A stretch of 64,000 nucleotides of DNA, taken from assembly GCF_014697375.1 (NCBI RefSeq), contig NZ_JACJRS010000005.1:38497-102496 (forward strand), written 5' to 3'. The number at the start of each line of letters is the position of its first letter. Within the stretch, counting starts at the first letter, position 1. Under the pieces are notes generated by a model that made no database searches, was not told the DNA's origin, and saw nothing but the letters and a program-made list of their open reading frames with translations. Shown here one piece after another: positions 31,747 through 40,699 of the stretch. The position numbers and the translations under genes were made by a program. The DNA is from Phormidium sp. FACHB-1136. Lineage in GTDB: Bacteria; Cyanobacteriota; Cyanobacteriia; Phormidesmidales; Phormidesmidaceae.

Positions 31747-33183
31747 TTGAACCCCGCCGTGCAGTTTTTTCAGCAAGCCCAGCCGCCCCTGCGTTTTTTG
31801 CCGCCCCAGCCCAGTCGGGCCGTTTTGAGGGCGACCCAATGGCTCACACCCTACTGGCTGCGCTGGCGAGAAAATTTGCAGCGGGTGGAGTCCCGCAACG
31901 TCGATCCGCTGGTGTATCTGATGCGGGATTTCCAGGCTCAGAAGCATCGTTTTCTGCTGGCCTTTCGCCATCCCAGCCCCCAAGATGCCTTTTGTATGGC
32001 CCATCTGCTGTGGTACGACGTGCCCCGGCGGGCGAAGGAGCTAGGGGTAGCGCTGGATTACCCGGTTCACGCCCATTTTATCTATGACCGAGGCATTCCC
32101 CTATGGGCGGGGGATTGGGTGGGCGGGTTCTACTCGCGCCTAGGCGGCACCCCCATTCAGCGAGGCAAGCTGGATCGGCAGGGATTGCGCTCGGCCCGCC
32201 ACCTGTTTGCCAACGGGGAATGGCCCATGGCGGCGGCTCCAGAGGGCGGCAACAACGGCCACACCGAACTGGTCAGCCCCCTAGAACCAGGCATTGCTCA
32301 GATGGGCTTTTGGTGCGTGGAGGATGTGCGGCAGGCCGGACGCTCGGAGCAGGTTTCGCTGCTTCCGGTGGGCATCACCTATCAATACACACCGCCTCCA
32401 TGGGAACGGTTGGATCAATGGCTCGACCGACTGGAGCAGGAAACGGGGCTGTCGGCAACTCAGGATCAATCTGCCCAGCCAGGGGAAACGGCAGGGGCCG
32501 CTCACCTGGGGGCGACGGCCTTGATCGTCACCGATGCCATCATGCAGCGCCGCTACCAACGGTTGCTGGCCCTGGGGGAACACCTGCTAGGGGTAATGGA
32601 GGATTACTATCAGCGGGTGTATCGAATGCCTGTGGCCACGCCCCCGGCCCCCTTTGCGGATCGGCTGGAGGTGTTGCGCGATACGGCTTTGCAGGTGGCC
32701 GAAACCTACTTTCAACTGCCCCCCCGTGGCAGTATGATCGACCGCTGCCGTCGCATTGAACAGGCGGGCTGGGAGCGCATTTTTCGTCAGGAATTGGGAG
32801 ACGATCAGCCCCTCTCTGCGGTGGCCCGTGGTTTGGCCGACCGAGAGGCCGAGGAAGCCAGTCTGCGGATGTGGCATATGCGGCTGGTGGAAAACTTTGT
32901 GGCCGTCACCGGACAATACGTGCGAGAACGCCCCACCGCCGAACGCTTTGCCGAAACCCTGATGATCGTGCGGGATATTGTGTGGCTGATTAAGGGCGAA
33001 AATCCCTTCCCCCGGCCTAAGCTTAGCCCCCAGGTGGCCACCGTCACCGTCGGCGAACCCCTCTCAGTCAGCGACCGCTGGTCGGACTACAAAGCAGGGC
33101 GCAAACAGGCCGTCGCCAACCTGACCAGCGATCTACAACTAGCCTTAGAAAGCATGATTCCCCGACCTCATCTCTCGGCATAG
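31747..33183 (+). CDS. PlsC-type acyltransferase
   Basis: Acyltransferases of this fold move acyl chains onto glycerophosphate-type acceptors. In this 478-residue protein the HX4D motif is in FRHPSPQDAF (about residue 75). It is followed by VHAHFIYDRGIPLW, a core around GGTPIQRGKLDRQG and MAAAPEGGNNGH (the EGG motif), then VSLLPVGITYQY. The remaining 250 residues are helical and of unknown role, longer than the classic 240-residue PlsC. The start is TTG 31747 behind GAGG. The substrate is not clear. Confidence 0.75.
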   Translation: MNPAVQFFQQAQPPLRFLPPQPSRAVLRATQWLTPYWLRWRENLQRVESRNVDPLVYLMRDFQAQKHRFLLAFRHPSPQDAFCMAHLLWYDVPRRAKELGVALDYPVHAHFIYDRGIPLWAGDWVGGFYSRLGGTPIQRGKLDRQGLRSARHLFANGEWPMAAAPEGGNNGHTELVSPLEPGIAQMGFWCVEDVRQAGRSEQVSLLPVGITYQYTPPPWERLDQWLDRLEQETGLSATQDQSAQPGETAGAAHLGATALIVTDAIMQRRYQRLLALGEHLLGVMEDYYQRVYRMPVATPPAPFADRLEVLRDTALQVAETYFQLPPRGSMIDRCRRIEQAGWERIFRQELGDDQPLSAVARGLADREAEEASLRMWHMRLVENFVAVTGQYVRERPTAERFAETLMIVRDIVWLIKGENPFPRPKLSPQVATVTVGEPLSVSDRWSDYKAGRKQAVANLTSDLQLALESMIPRPHLSA

Positions 33184-33235
33184 CGGGTAGGGGATCTAGA
33201 ACTGAGCTGGGTGGTAGGCGGTGCCCCTCCTACGG

Positions 33236-34489
33236 CTAAATCAGGCTCACCATGCGGTCGATGGCCTCGGTTAATACTGCGGGGGGATGTACTAGGGCCA
33301 TCCGCACATAGCCTTCTCCGGCTTGGCCAAACCCGACTCCGGGGGCTAGGGCTACGCCTGTCGCTTCGACTAGCTTGAGGCAAAAGTCGATGGAACGCTC
33401 GGCCCAGGGGTGGGGCAGCTTCAGCCACAGGTACATGGTGGCCTCTGGGGCGGGAACCTCCCAGTCGTGGCGGTGTAGGGCGGCGATGGCGACATCTCGA
33501 CGCTGGCGGAAGGTGTCGATCATGTGCTGCACGGTGTCTTGGGGGCCGGAAAGGGCGGCGATGGCCCCCCGTTGGATGCCGGGGTATTGGTTAAAGTCTA
33601 CGTTGGCTTTGATTTGCCGAAGGGCTTGGATTAACTGGGCATTACCAATGGCGTAGCCCAGCCGAAAACCGCCCATGCCGTAGGACTTTGACATGGAGAA
33701 AAATTCGATGGAGACAGTTTTGTCTCGGTCGGCCTGGAGGACGGAGACCGCTGGCTTTCCAGTAAAGGTGAGGTCGGCGTAGGGGAAATCGTGGGCGAGG
33801 ACGATGCGGTGCTGCTGGCAAAAGGCGACGGCCCGCTGCCAAACGTCTAAATCGGCGGTGGCGGTGGTGGGGTTGTGGGGATAGCTGAGTACCATCAGCC
33901 GGGATTGAGCGAGGATTTCTGGGGGGATATCCTCAAAGCGGGGCAGAAACTGGTTTTCTTCTCGCAGGGGCATGGGGTAGATGTTGCCGTTTGCGAGGTA
34001 CACTCCCCCAGCATGGGAGGGATATCCCGGATCCATCAGCAGGGCATAGTCCCCAGGGTTGAGGATGGCGAGGGGCAGGTGGGCGGTGCCTTCCTGGGAA
34101 CCAATCAGTAGCAGCACCTCGGTTTCGGGATCGACGGGCACCCCAAATTTGGCGGTATACCACTGGGCGACGGCTTCCCGAAAGGCTTGGGTGCCAGAGA
34201 AAAGGCAGTAGCCGTGGGTGCTAGTGTCGCTCAGCGCCTCACCGATGGCCTGGGTAATATGGGGAGCGACGGGCAGGTCTGAGGATCCCAGGGAAAGATC
34301 AATGATGGTTTGCCCTGCCGCCCTTGCCTTAGCCTTGGCCCGATCCATATCGGCAAACACGTTGGCTTGAAGGGGCTGCATACGCTGAGCCAGGGGCAAG
34401 GTGAAATCCACAGTAGTACCGTAACGGATGTGAAGGGGGGTGTCCCTAGCCATCATATAGCAAAGGTTATTCAGATCAGGTTGACCCAC
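33236..34489 (-). CDS. Class I/II PLP-dependent aminotransferase
   Basis: The 417-residue frame shows fold-type I features: DLSLGSSDLPVAPH, GSQEGTAHLPLAILNPGDYALLMDPGYPSH (cofactor and substrate contacts), YPHNPTTATADL, HDFPYADLTF and the Schiff-base lysine in FSMSKSYGMGGFRLG. It resembles aspartate or LL-diaminopimelate aminotransferases, but the substrate cannot be assigned. The first 26 residues look non-conserved. A GTG at 34411 (VDFTLPLAQRM) or the ATG at 34381 is the likelier start. It is convergent with the acyltransferase, 52 bases apart. Confidence 0.85.
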   Translation of the reverse strand: MGQPDLNNLCYMMARDTPLHIRYGTTVDFTLPLAQRMQPLQANVFADMDRAKAKARAAGQTIIDLSLGSSDLPVAPHITQAIGEALSDTSTHGYCLFSGTQAFREAVAQWYTAKFGVPVDPETEVLLLIGSQEGTAHLPLAILNPGDYALLMDPGYPSHAGGVYLANGNIYPMPLREENQFLPRFEDIPPEILAQSRLMVLSYPHNPTTATADLDVWQRAVAFCQQHRIVLAHDFPYADLTFTGKPAVSVLQADRDKTVSIEFFSMSKSYGMGGFRLGYAIGNAQLIQALRQIKANVDFNQYPGIQRGAIAALSGPQDTVQHMIDTFRQRRDVAIAALHRHDWEVPAPEATMYLWLKLPHPWAERSIDFCLKLVEATGVALAPGVGFGQAGEGYVRMALVHPPAVLTEAIDRMVSLI

Positions 34490-34614
34490 TAGGGTCAGAA
34501 CGGTTCTAGGCTAGGAACAATCAAGCTATATCGTTGCTAGGTTTGTGTTGTCTTGGTCTAGCATGACCTCATCGCTGAGTTCGCCCCTTGCCCCTTGCCG
34601 ACGCTTTCCCTGTC

Positions 34615-36276
34615 ATGACTAAATCTCATCCTGCGGCCCTTGGGGATGCTTACCCAGCGCTGCGCAACTTCCTAAAGCTGACGGCACTCACCCTAGAGGT
34701 ACCGCAGGTGGCGCTCACGGTGCAGGTGGGATCTCGGCCCTACAGCACTGGAGCCCTGAGTTATGGCCCCATAACCCAGGTGGTGCTGCGCCAAATGTTG
34801 GAACAACCCCTGCCCGCCTTGGCTCCCATTACCGCCGCCCTCTCCCTCGGCACCATCTACCGAGACCGTCCTCTCGGTAGCCCCTCCGGTTCCCAGACAG
34901 ATCCTCAGACAGCCCTCCAAACTGACCCCCAAACTGACCCCCAAGCCGACCCCCAATCCGACCGTTCCCAGGCGGTCAATTCCCAGGCGGCCCTGGTAGG
35001 TCGAATTCACCCCCCCAACACCTCTGTCTACTTCACGCTGTATGTTCCGGGCATGGTGGCGGAATCTCTGGCGGTGGCTCAGGTCAAAACCCTGGCTTAT
35101 CTCAGTCAGCAGTTGATGCTGTGCCTGCGGACTGCGCCGCTGCCCGCCGCTCTGGTGCCGCCCCCCTTGCCCTCCCAGATTGAGATTCCAGACAAGCCCG
35201 TCCTTCCCGAACAGCCCAGCCCAGATTTTTTGTCCCGTGTGGTGTCGATTAACCCACCCCGTCCGGTGAGCGAAAGCCGTTTTACCCCTCGCTTGCCGAG
35301 CCTGGTGGCCCTGGTGGCCCAACTTCAAGCTTGTCTCTCCTACGAACACCTCGGTCAACTGCTAGGGGATTACCTACCGCCTTTTTTCCCACACCAAGCG
35401 GGGCAGCTTGTGCTTATTTCCGGCACACCCTCCCAGGCGAAGGTGCTGGCCCACTGGGGGCAAGATCCCCACATGAAGGCGATCTTTCAGCAGTGCCCGC
35501 TGGTCACGTATCCGGCCCCTTCTCCTCAGTTGGGGATCTGTGCCCGGTGCCACCTCATCTCCACCGATACCCTGGATACCCCGTCCACCCACCTCAACAT
35601 CACTTGCACCGTCCTGGGGCACTCTAACCAGGCCACCTGTCTGCTCCAGGTGACCCAACTAGAGGGGGGGCCAAGCCCGGTTCAAGCCACGCTGATCCAA
35701 AAGCTATCGGAACATATTCTCTACGTTATGCAGCGCCTATTGGTGCTGGAGGACTTACAAACCCAGGCCACCCACGACCCCCTCACCGGACTACTAAACC
35801 GCCGCCCCATGGAAGCGGTGTTGCAAAATCTATGCCAAACCACCAACCGCCAACCGTTGGTCAGTCTGATTTTGCTTGATATCGATCACTTCAAAGCCAT
35901 TAACGATACCTTTGGCCATCTCGTAGGCGATCAGGTGCTCAAGGATCTGAGTATTTTGCTGAGGGGCCATGTTCGATCCCAGGACATTGTGTGTCGCTAT
36001 GGGGGTGAAGAATTCTGTATGGTGATGTTCGACACCCCCCTAGATGTGGCGATGGTGCGGGCCGAGAAAGTCCGGCGGGCGGTCAAATACCTCACCCTCA
36101 CCCACAACGACCAACCCATCGAACCCTTGACCGTTTCCCTAGGTGTTTCCTGCTTTCCCCGCCATGGCGAAGATCCAAAGCAACTGCTGGATCGAGCCGA
36201 TCAAGCCCTGTATTGGGCCAAATCCCATGGCCGCGACCGCACCGCCAATGCCGATGACGTTCCCGATAAAGCCTAG
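34615..36276 (+). CDS. GAF-like/GGDEF diguanylate cyclase
   Basis: The protein makes cyclic-di-GMP if active. From ATG 34615 it has 553 residues. The first part (about 1-90) is followed by a low-complexity run of DPQ repeats (about 97-125), a second part resembling a GAF-type sensor with paired cysteines (QCPLVTY and GICARCH, about 305-325), and a C-terminal GGDEF domain. The active-site motif is RYGGEEF. An RSQD inhibitory-site motif five residues before it predicts product feedback. A TTG at 34588 would add nine residues. No transmembrane segment or signal peptide was seen. Confidence 0.85.
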   Translation: MTKSHPAALGDAYPALRNFLKLTALTLEVPQVALTVQVGSRPYSTGALSYGPITQVVLRQMLEQPLPALAPITAALSLGTIYRDRPLGSPSGSQTDPQTALQTDPQTDPQADPQSDRSQAVNSQAALVGRIHPPNTSVYFTLYVPGMVAESLAVAQVKTLAYLSQQLMLCLRTAPLPAALVPPPLPSQIEIPDKPVLPEQPSPDFLSRVVSINPPRPVSESRFTPRLPSLVALVAQLQACLSYEHLGQLLGDYLPPFFPHQAGQLVLISGTPSQAKVLAHWGQDPHMKAIFQQCPLVTYPAPSPQLGICARCHLISTDTLDTPSTHLNITCTVLGHSNQATCLLQVTQLEGGPSPVQATLIQKLSEHILYVMQRLLVLEDLQTQATHDPLTGLLNRRPMEAVLQNLCQTTNRQPLVSLILLDIDHFKAINDTFGHLVGDQVLKDLSILLRGHVRSQDIVCRYGGEEFCMVMFDTPLDVAMVRAEKVRRAVKYLTLTHNDQPIEPLTVSLGVSCFPRHGEDPKQLLDRADQALYWAKSHGRDRTANADDVPDKA

Positions 36277-36329
36277 GAATGTCTAGACCCCATCCGTCCT
36301 CAAAAACCCGGTGCCCAATCCAGCCAACC

Positions 36330-36352
36330 GTAGGGGCGAGGTCTCCTCGCCC
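36330..36352 (+). repeat. Family C palindrome, copy 5
   Basis: A full-length copy (GTA + GGGGCGAGGTCTCCTCGCCC) with trailing GCTGATATCAGAGACACATCAGCC, 54 bases after the GGDEF stop. A second unit in opposite orientation lies at 36402. Confidence 0.9.
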
Positions 36353-36401
36353 GCTGATATCAGAGACACATCAGCCGAATGGCGCGGGCGTAGGTAGAAC
36401 A

Positions 36402-36424
36402 GGGCAAGGAGACCTTGCCCCTAC
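36402..36424 (-). repeat. Family C palindrome, copy 6 (inverted)
   Basis: GGGCAAGGAGACCTTGCCCC followed by TAC. Both arms carry compensating changes (CAAGG and CCTTG), which keep the hairpin paired. Confidence 0.85.
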
Positions 36425-36486
36425 GGGGAAACCCCTCGGCAAGGGCTACTCAGTACACACAAGGCCTAGCTATAGACCATGCTCTA

Positions 36487-36570
36487 GAAAGATCCCCCCT
36501 GGCCCCCCTTGAAAAGGGGGGAATTGAAATCAAAGTCCCCCTTTTTAAGGGGGATTTAGGGGGATCGCCC
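36487..36570 (+). repeat. Family A repeat, copy 2
   Basis: This contains CCCCCCTTGAAAAGGGGGG and CCCCCTTTTTAAGGGGG hairpins joined by GAATTGAAATCAAAGT, ending GGGGGATTTAGGGGGATC. A GTACACACAAG-type flank (about 36451) is shared with the copy near 63787, so the repeat unit may be longer than the hairpin core. It fills most of the 370-base gap before VIPP1. Confidence 0.8.
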
Positions 36571-36646
36571 AGGATTTTGCAACTAGCGGCAAAATTTGGG
36601 TACGTCGTAGCTTGGCCGGGGGGACGGAATGGTGCGGCAACAAGGG

Positions 36647-37417
36647 TTAGATGTTGTCGATCTGGGCGCGGAGTTCCTCCAGTTCGGCATCCACTACCGC
36701 CGTGTCCTGGGGGGTGGTGGTGGTGTTTCCGGCGGGCAGTTGACCTTGATCCACCGTGCCGCCAGAGAGTTGGGCTTTCATGGCGGCGAGTTCTAGATCC
36801 ACATCGCCCCCGGCTTCGAGGGACATAAACTGGCTTTCCAGGTCAGCCCCGGCCAGTTCTGCCACGGCTTGGGATTTCGCCTCCATTTGCAGGACTTTTT
36901 CCTCCATGCGCTCGAAGGCGGCCATGGCGCTGCTGGTATTGAGGCTGCTGGTGGTGCTTTGTAGTTGTTCGGTAGCCTTGGCGGCACTGGCGCGGGCCTT
37001 CAGCATGTCCTTCTTGGTCTTGGCCTCGGCCAACTTGCTTTCTAGGCCAATCAGGTTGCGCTTGAGTTGATCCACCGTGGCGCTTTGGGTATCGAGTTGG
37101 GCCTTGAGAGCCATGGCGGTTTCTGCCTGGGTCTTTTTGCGTAGCAAGGCTTGGCGGGCCAGTTCTTCATCGCCCTTTTGCAGAGCCAGTTGAGCCCGCT
37201 GTTGCCAGGTGTTGGCTTCGTTGCTGGCCTTGGTGTACTGCTGCTCCACGCGCTTTTGGCTGGCAATGGCGGTGGCCACGGCTTGGCGCATTTGTACCAG
37301 GTCTTCTGTCATATCAACAATGGCCTGATCGAGGATTTTCTCAGGATCCTCCGCTGCACTAACGGCGGCATTGAGGTTAGAGCGAACCACTCGGCTAACC
37401 CGATCAAATAAGCCCAT
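36647..37417 (-). CDS. vipp1: VIPP1/IM30 membrane-remodelling protein
   Basis: VIPP1 polymerises into rings and rods on membranes and maintains thylakoids. The 256-residue protein starts with the amphipathic helix MGLFDRVSRVVRSNLNAAVS and the PspA-type coiled-coil body (EDPEKILDQAIVDMTEDLVQ, KRVEQQYTKASNEANTWQQRA). The extra C-terminal helix after a linker (AELEELRAQIDN) separates VIPP1 from PspA and is present here. It lies alone on its strand. Confidence 0.9.
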   Translation of the reverse strand: MGLFDRVSRVVRSNLNAAVSAAEDPEKILDQAIVDMTEDLVQMRQAVATAIASQKRVEQQYTKASNEANTWQQRAQLALQKGDEELARQALLRKKTQAETAMALKAQLDTQSATVDQLKRNLIGLESKLAEAKTKKDMLKARASAAKATEQLQSTTSSLNTSSAMAAFERMEEKVLQMEAKSQAVAELAGADLESQFMSLEAGGDVDLELAAMKAQLSGGTVDQGQLPAGNTTTTPQDTAVVDAELEELRAQIDNI

Positions 37418-37491
37418 GATGTCTTGCTTCCTTAAACGGTGTATCGCAATATCTTTTCTAGTCTATCGAAAGTAACCTTGATCGACCGGGG

Positions 37492-38748
37492 TTAAGATTC
37501 GTCATACCAGACGGTACGCCAAGCCTGCTCGGCTTCAGCAATGGACATTTCGCGCTGTACTTTTTGATATTGTTTGCCCACCTTGCGCAGGTGTCCTAGG
37601 GCGGTGCGCAGTTTGCTTCGGCCCATGGAGGCTTGCACATCGGCAAATTCCACATCGGCTAGGCGCAGGTTAACGGCGGCTAGGTGGGTCATCATGCCTT
37701 CCCTAGGGTCGTCATCGTCCTCCTCGCCTTCGTTCTCGTCATCCAAACGATCCCGGTCGTCGTCGTCCTCCTCCAGGGACTCGTCCATGTTGCCCGCCAT
37801 GGCCACCAGCACACTCAGCACATTGGGCACGGCTCGCCCCCGCATTGGCCCCATCTCGGTTTCCGAGGCCGCATCCAAAACCGCCTCCGGCAGGTTAGGA
37901 ATTACCTGGGCTTCTTGAAGTCGTTGGTTCACCTGCTTAGAGAGGTGTTGGAGAATATCGCGAATTTGCTGCTCTAGGAAAATATGCTGCTTGGCAAGGC
38001 GAGTTGGCGTCATGTCGTCCCCTGTAAACAGCGGAGCCCCAAAGGTTTCCCCCATCTCCTCGGCTAGGGCCGCCATCACCATCGACTTCAGCAGCGACGG
38101 TAGCGGTATCTCCTCTGAATCCTCTGCATCTGAATCCTCTGCATCTGAATCCTCTGCATCTGAATCCTCTGCATCTGAATCCTCTGCGTCTGAATCTGCT
38201 TTGTCCTGGGCTGCATCCTCCTGACTGTTGGCCTCTGCGGCGTAATCGCTAGGGTGACTCTGCTCAGGGTCGGGGTTATCGGAATCAGGATGTTCGAGAT
38301 CGGGATTACTAGGGTCGGGATTACTAGGGTCGGGATGATCGAAATCGGGATTATCAACGGCCTTCGCGACCTCTCCTGGCAGAAACCGCAGGGCCAAATC
38401 TGGGCCACCGGGCAAACTGGGAAGCTGCGACAGTACACGGGGATCGACGGGGACGGGGGCGTTCGGGACAGACTCTAGAAGCTGCCCCAACTGGGTTTGG
38501 GCCGACCGTCCTAGGTGGCGGACATCCCGCTGAAGCTTCTCCCGCTGAGACACGGACAGGGCCAAAAAGCCTTCGGGATACACCTGGGTACAGAGGTGGT
38601 AGGTCGCCATCACCACCTGCCGCTGCACCGCTACCCCTAGACTGTCTAGGTAGCCGGAGTATAAACGGCGAAACTCCGCCGCCAGGGTCACCGTCGCCTC
38701 CGTGAGACTCTCAATTTCCCTGCGAATGACTTCTACCGGCCTAACCAT
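37492..38748 (-). CDS. Acidic repeat protein of unknown function
   Basis: The 418-residue protein has a conserved-looking N-terminal helical domain (about 1-120, IRREIESLTEATVTLAAEFRRLYSGY). Then follow NPDxSNPD-type five-residue repeats (about 137-170) and a tract of DAEDS repeats (about 185-215, with matching 15-base DNA repeats at 38115-38195). A second helical domain follows, then an acidic EEDDDDRD patch and a short C-terminal helical end (KVGKQYQKVQREMSIAEAEQAW). Only the ends look folded. It starts upstream of VIPP1 in the same orientation, 74 bases away. No family recognised. Confidence 0.75.
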   Translation of the reverse strand: MVRPVEVIRREIESLTEATVTLAAEFRRLYSGYLDSLGVAVQRQVVMATYHLCTQVYPEGFLALSVSQREKLQRDVRHLGRSAQTQLGQLLESVPNAPVPVDPRVLSQLPSLPGGPDLALRFLPGEVAKAVDNPDFDHPDPSNPDPSNPDLEHPDSDNPDPEQSHPSDYAAEANSQEDAAQDKADSDAEDSDAEDSDAEDSDAEDSDAEDSEEIPLPSLLKSMVMAALAEEMGETFGAPLFTGDDMTPTRLAKQHIFLEQQIRDILQHLSKQVNQRLQEAQVIPNLPEAVLDAASETEMGPMRGRAVPNVLSVLVAMAGNMDESLEEDDDDRDRLDDENEGEEDDDDPREGMMTHLAAVNLRLADVEFADVQASMGRSKLRTALGHLRKVGKQYQKVQREMSIAEAEQAWRTVWYDES

Positions 38749-38937
38749 AGACGCTCTTTCACCTATACAAAGGGATACAAAGGGATCGCTTACAAAGGGA
38801 TCGCTATTTTGCTTAGAAATTACTTCACATTACAAAACACTAAGGAACGCAACGCAACGTACCAATCTTCTGGCCGAAAAACAAGGATGCCTGCGGGGCA
38901 GGGTAGGATAATTCTGCCAATCTGTTTGTCCCTATCT

Positions 38938-39249
38938 ATGCTGATTATCGTCCTCATTTTTGTTGTCGGTCTTGCGCCAGCCTGCATCTCCGCCTATCTC
39001 AGCATTCGCGAAGATCGGGCCGAGAAGGATTGCGCCCCCGTTAGCCAGGGGCCATCCCACCGCAGCCTCACCCGTCTGCTAGAGGGGGATGGTGACCTGC
39101 ACTATGTGGACGGTATGGGCTACATGATTGGCGATATCACCTGCGATCTCAATGCGCGTTCGCCCTACCTCCGTTGCGCCATCAACCCCATGGGGCCTTG
39201 CGATGGGTGCAGTGCCTATGCCCCCAAGGTGTTTGACCGTCAAGTTTAA
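38938..39249 (+). CDS. DUF6464-like small protein with N-terminal membrane helix
   Basis: From ATG 38938 this 103-residue protein has a hydrophobic N-terminus (MLIIVLIFVVGLAPACISAYLS) followed by a short soluble domain with YMIGDITCDLNARSPYLRCA and CDGCSAYAPK. The cysteine pattern (C...C...CxxC) is reminiscent of DUF6464, found across cyanobacteria and of unknown function. Longer upstream frames lack support. Confidence 0.65.
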   Translation: MLIIVLIFVVGLAPACISAYLSIREDRAEKDCAPVSQGPSHRSLTRLLEGDGDLHYVDGMGYMIGDITCDLNARSPYLRCAINPMGPCDGCSAYAPKVFDRQV

Positions 39250-39296
39250 TCTAGGTTTAATCATCGTTCATCATCTGCCCGTATTGCGCCATTGCC

Positions 39297-39887
39297 ATGA
39301 TTGATGCGTCGGAGGCCGCGCACCCGTGGCTGAGTGATCCTGAACCCGATGTTGATCCGGTGGTGCGGGCCAATGAATACCTGCGCTGGGTGCGCCAACA
39401 GTCGATACAGGCCGATTGGATTGCCCTCACCAACGCTGAGGATCAGCACTTGGCCACCCTCACGGCCATGGGCACCTCGATTCACCAGCTTAATCAACGG
39501 CTCCACCAGATGCTCGATACCTTGCTGATGGGGTTGCGCCCAGAGGAACGTCCCGTGGTGCAGATTGTGGCCGCCCCCATCGCCCTTAAGGTGGGTGTGG
39601 ATGGGTTTTGTAATCTACAAACCAGCCCTATTACCCTGATTGTCGATCCCAGTCGTATCTTGCCCGCCGATTGGCCCCACTTGGTCGTCCACGAACTGGC
39701 CCATGCCGTGGCCCAGGGCGTTGGCCATGGGCCACGGTTTTTCCAATCGCTCTCGGCCCTCTGCATTGCCCAAGATTTGCCCATTCCCCCCAGCGACAGC
39801 CTCCAGCGGGGAGTGTTGCCCTACTGGCCCCCCTGTCGCCCTAACCCTGGGGCCGAGCAATTCTGGTTCCTGGGCCAATGGGTCTAG
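39297..39887 (+). CDS. Zinc metallopeptidase-like protein
   Basis: The 196-residue protein contains HELAHAVAQGVGHGPRFF near residue 130: an HExxH zinc motif with a third histidine eight residues on, as in SprT/WLM-like minimal metallopeptidases. The N-terminal half is helical with no membrane segment. Two cysteines lie near the C-terminus. It starts 47 bases after the small membrane protein. Confidence 0.65.
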   Translation: MIDASEAAHPWLSDPEPDVDPVVRANEYLRWVRQQSIQADWIALTNAEDQHLATLTAMGTSIHQLNQRLHQMLDTLLMGLRPEERPVVQIVAAPIALKVGVDGFCNLQTSPITLIVDPSRILPADWPHLVVHELAHAVAQGVGHGPRFFQSLSALCIAQDLPIPPSDSLQRGVLPYWPPCRPNPGAEQFWFLGQWV

Positions 39888-39997
39888 GTTGCTGGCTTGG
39901 GTGGAGTCCCTAACCACACCCAGGGGCAAAACCCAGGCGTCCCAGGCTGGTCGTTGGGTGGGACAATAGCCATGACCCTAGAACCTTGATAACGGCT

Positions 39998-40555
39998 ATG
40001 AAACGTCTCTTTGCCATCCTTGGATTGGTTGCCATGCTGTGGTGGATGGGGGCCAGTCCCGCCGCCGCCGCCATCCCAGAGGATGTTCAAAAATTGCTAG
40101 AAACCAACGAATGTCCCGTCTGTATTTTGAACGAAGCCGACCTGCACGGGGCCGACTTGGCCAATGCCAACCTCAAAATTGCGGTGCTGGTAAAGGCCAA
40201 CCTGGTTGAGACCGACCTGCACGAGGCCAACCTGATGCTGAGCGACCTCGAATCGGCAAACCTGACCGGGGCCAACCTGGCCAATGCCCGCATGAACGGG
40301 GCCAACCTGTTGAGGACGACCCTAGCTGGGGCCGATCTGTCTGGGGCCGAAATGACCCAGGCCAACCTCGAAGATGCCGATCTCTCTGGTGCCAACCTCT
40401 CCAATGCGGTGATGCTGAGCGTGACCCTAGGATCCGCCAATATGAAAAACGCCAACCTGACGGGGGCCAACCTGCGCGGCGTTAACCGCAGTATGGTGTT
40501 GTTCTGCAACACCACCATGCCCGACGGGGCCATCGAAAATCGGGACTGCAAGTAG
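39998..40555 (+). CDS. Exported pentapeptide-repeat protein
   Basis: The 185-residue protein has a signal peptide (MKRLFAILGLVAMLWWMGASPAAAA) and then about fifteen pentapeptide repeats of the A(N/D)LxxA type (about 48-165), which form a right-handed beta helix. A CPVC pair at the N-terminal end of the mature part and another cysteine pair at the C-terminus (FCNTTM...DCK) could form disulfides. This layout matches lumenal or periplasmic pentapeptide proteins of cyanobacteria. The ATG at 39998 is better placed before the signal peptide than the earlier one at 39986. Confidence 0.85.
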   Translation: MKRLFAILGLVAMLWWMGASPAAAAIPEDVQKLLETNECPVCILNEADLHGADLANANLKIAVLVKANLVETDLHEANLMLSDLESANLTGANLANARMNGANLLRTTLAGADLSGAEMTQANLEDADLSGANLSNAVMLSVTLGSANMKNANLTGANLRGVNRSMVLFCNTTMPDGAIENRDCK

Positions 40556-40611
40556 TCCCTCCCATCGCCCCGACTCGACGGGTAATCCCCCAGTAGCCAA
40601 CCCGACCGACC

Positions 40612-40634
40612 GTAGGGGCGAGGTCTCCTCGCCC
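40612..40634 (+). repeat. Family C palindrome, copy 7
   Basis: A full GTA + GGGGCGAGGTCTCCTCGCCC unit between the converging pentapeptide and rhomboid genes, followed by GGGGGCAAACCAGCC as in other copies. It could terminate both. Confidence 0.9.
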
Positions 40635-40699
40635 GCCATGCCAAGGGCAAAGCTACCGGGGGCAAACCAGCCAGAGATAGGATGAAGCCCCCTTTGGGT

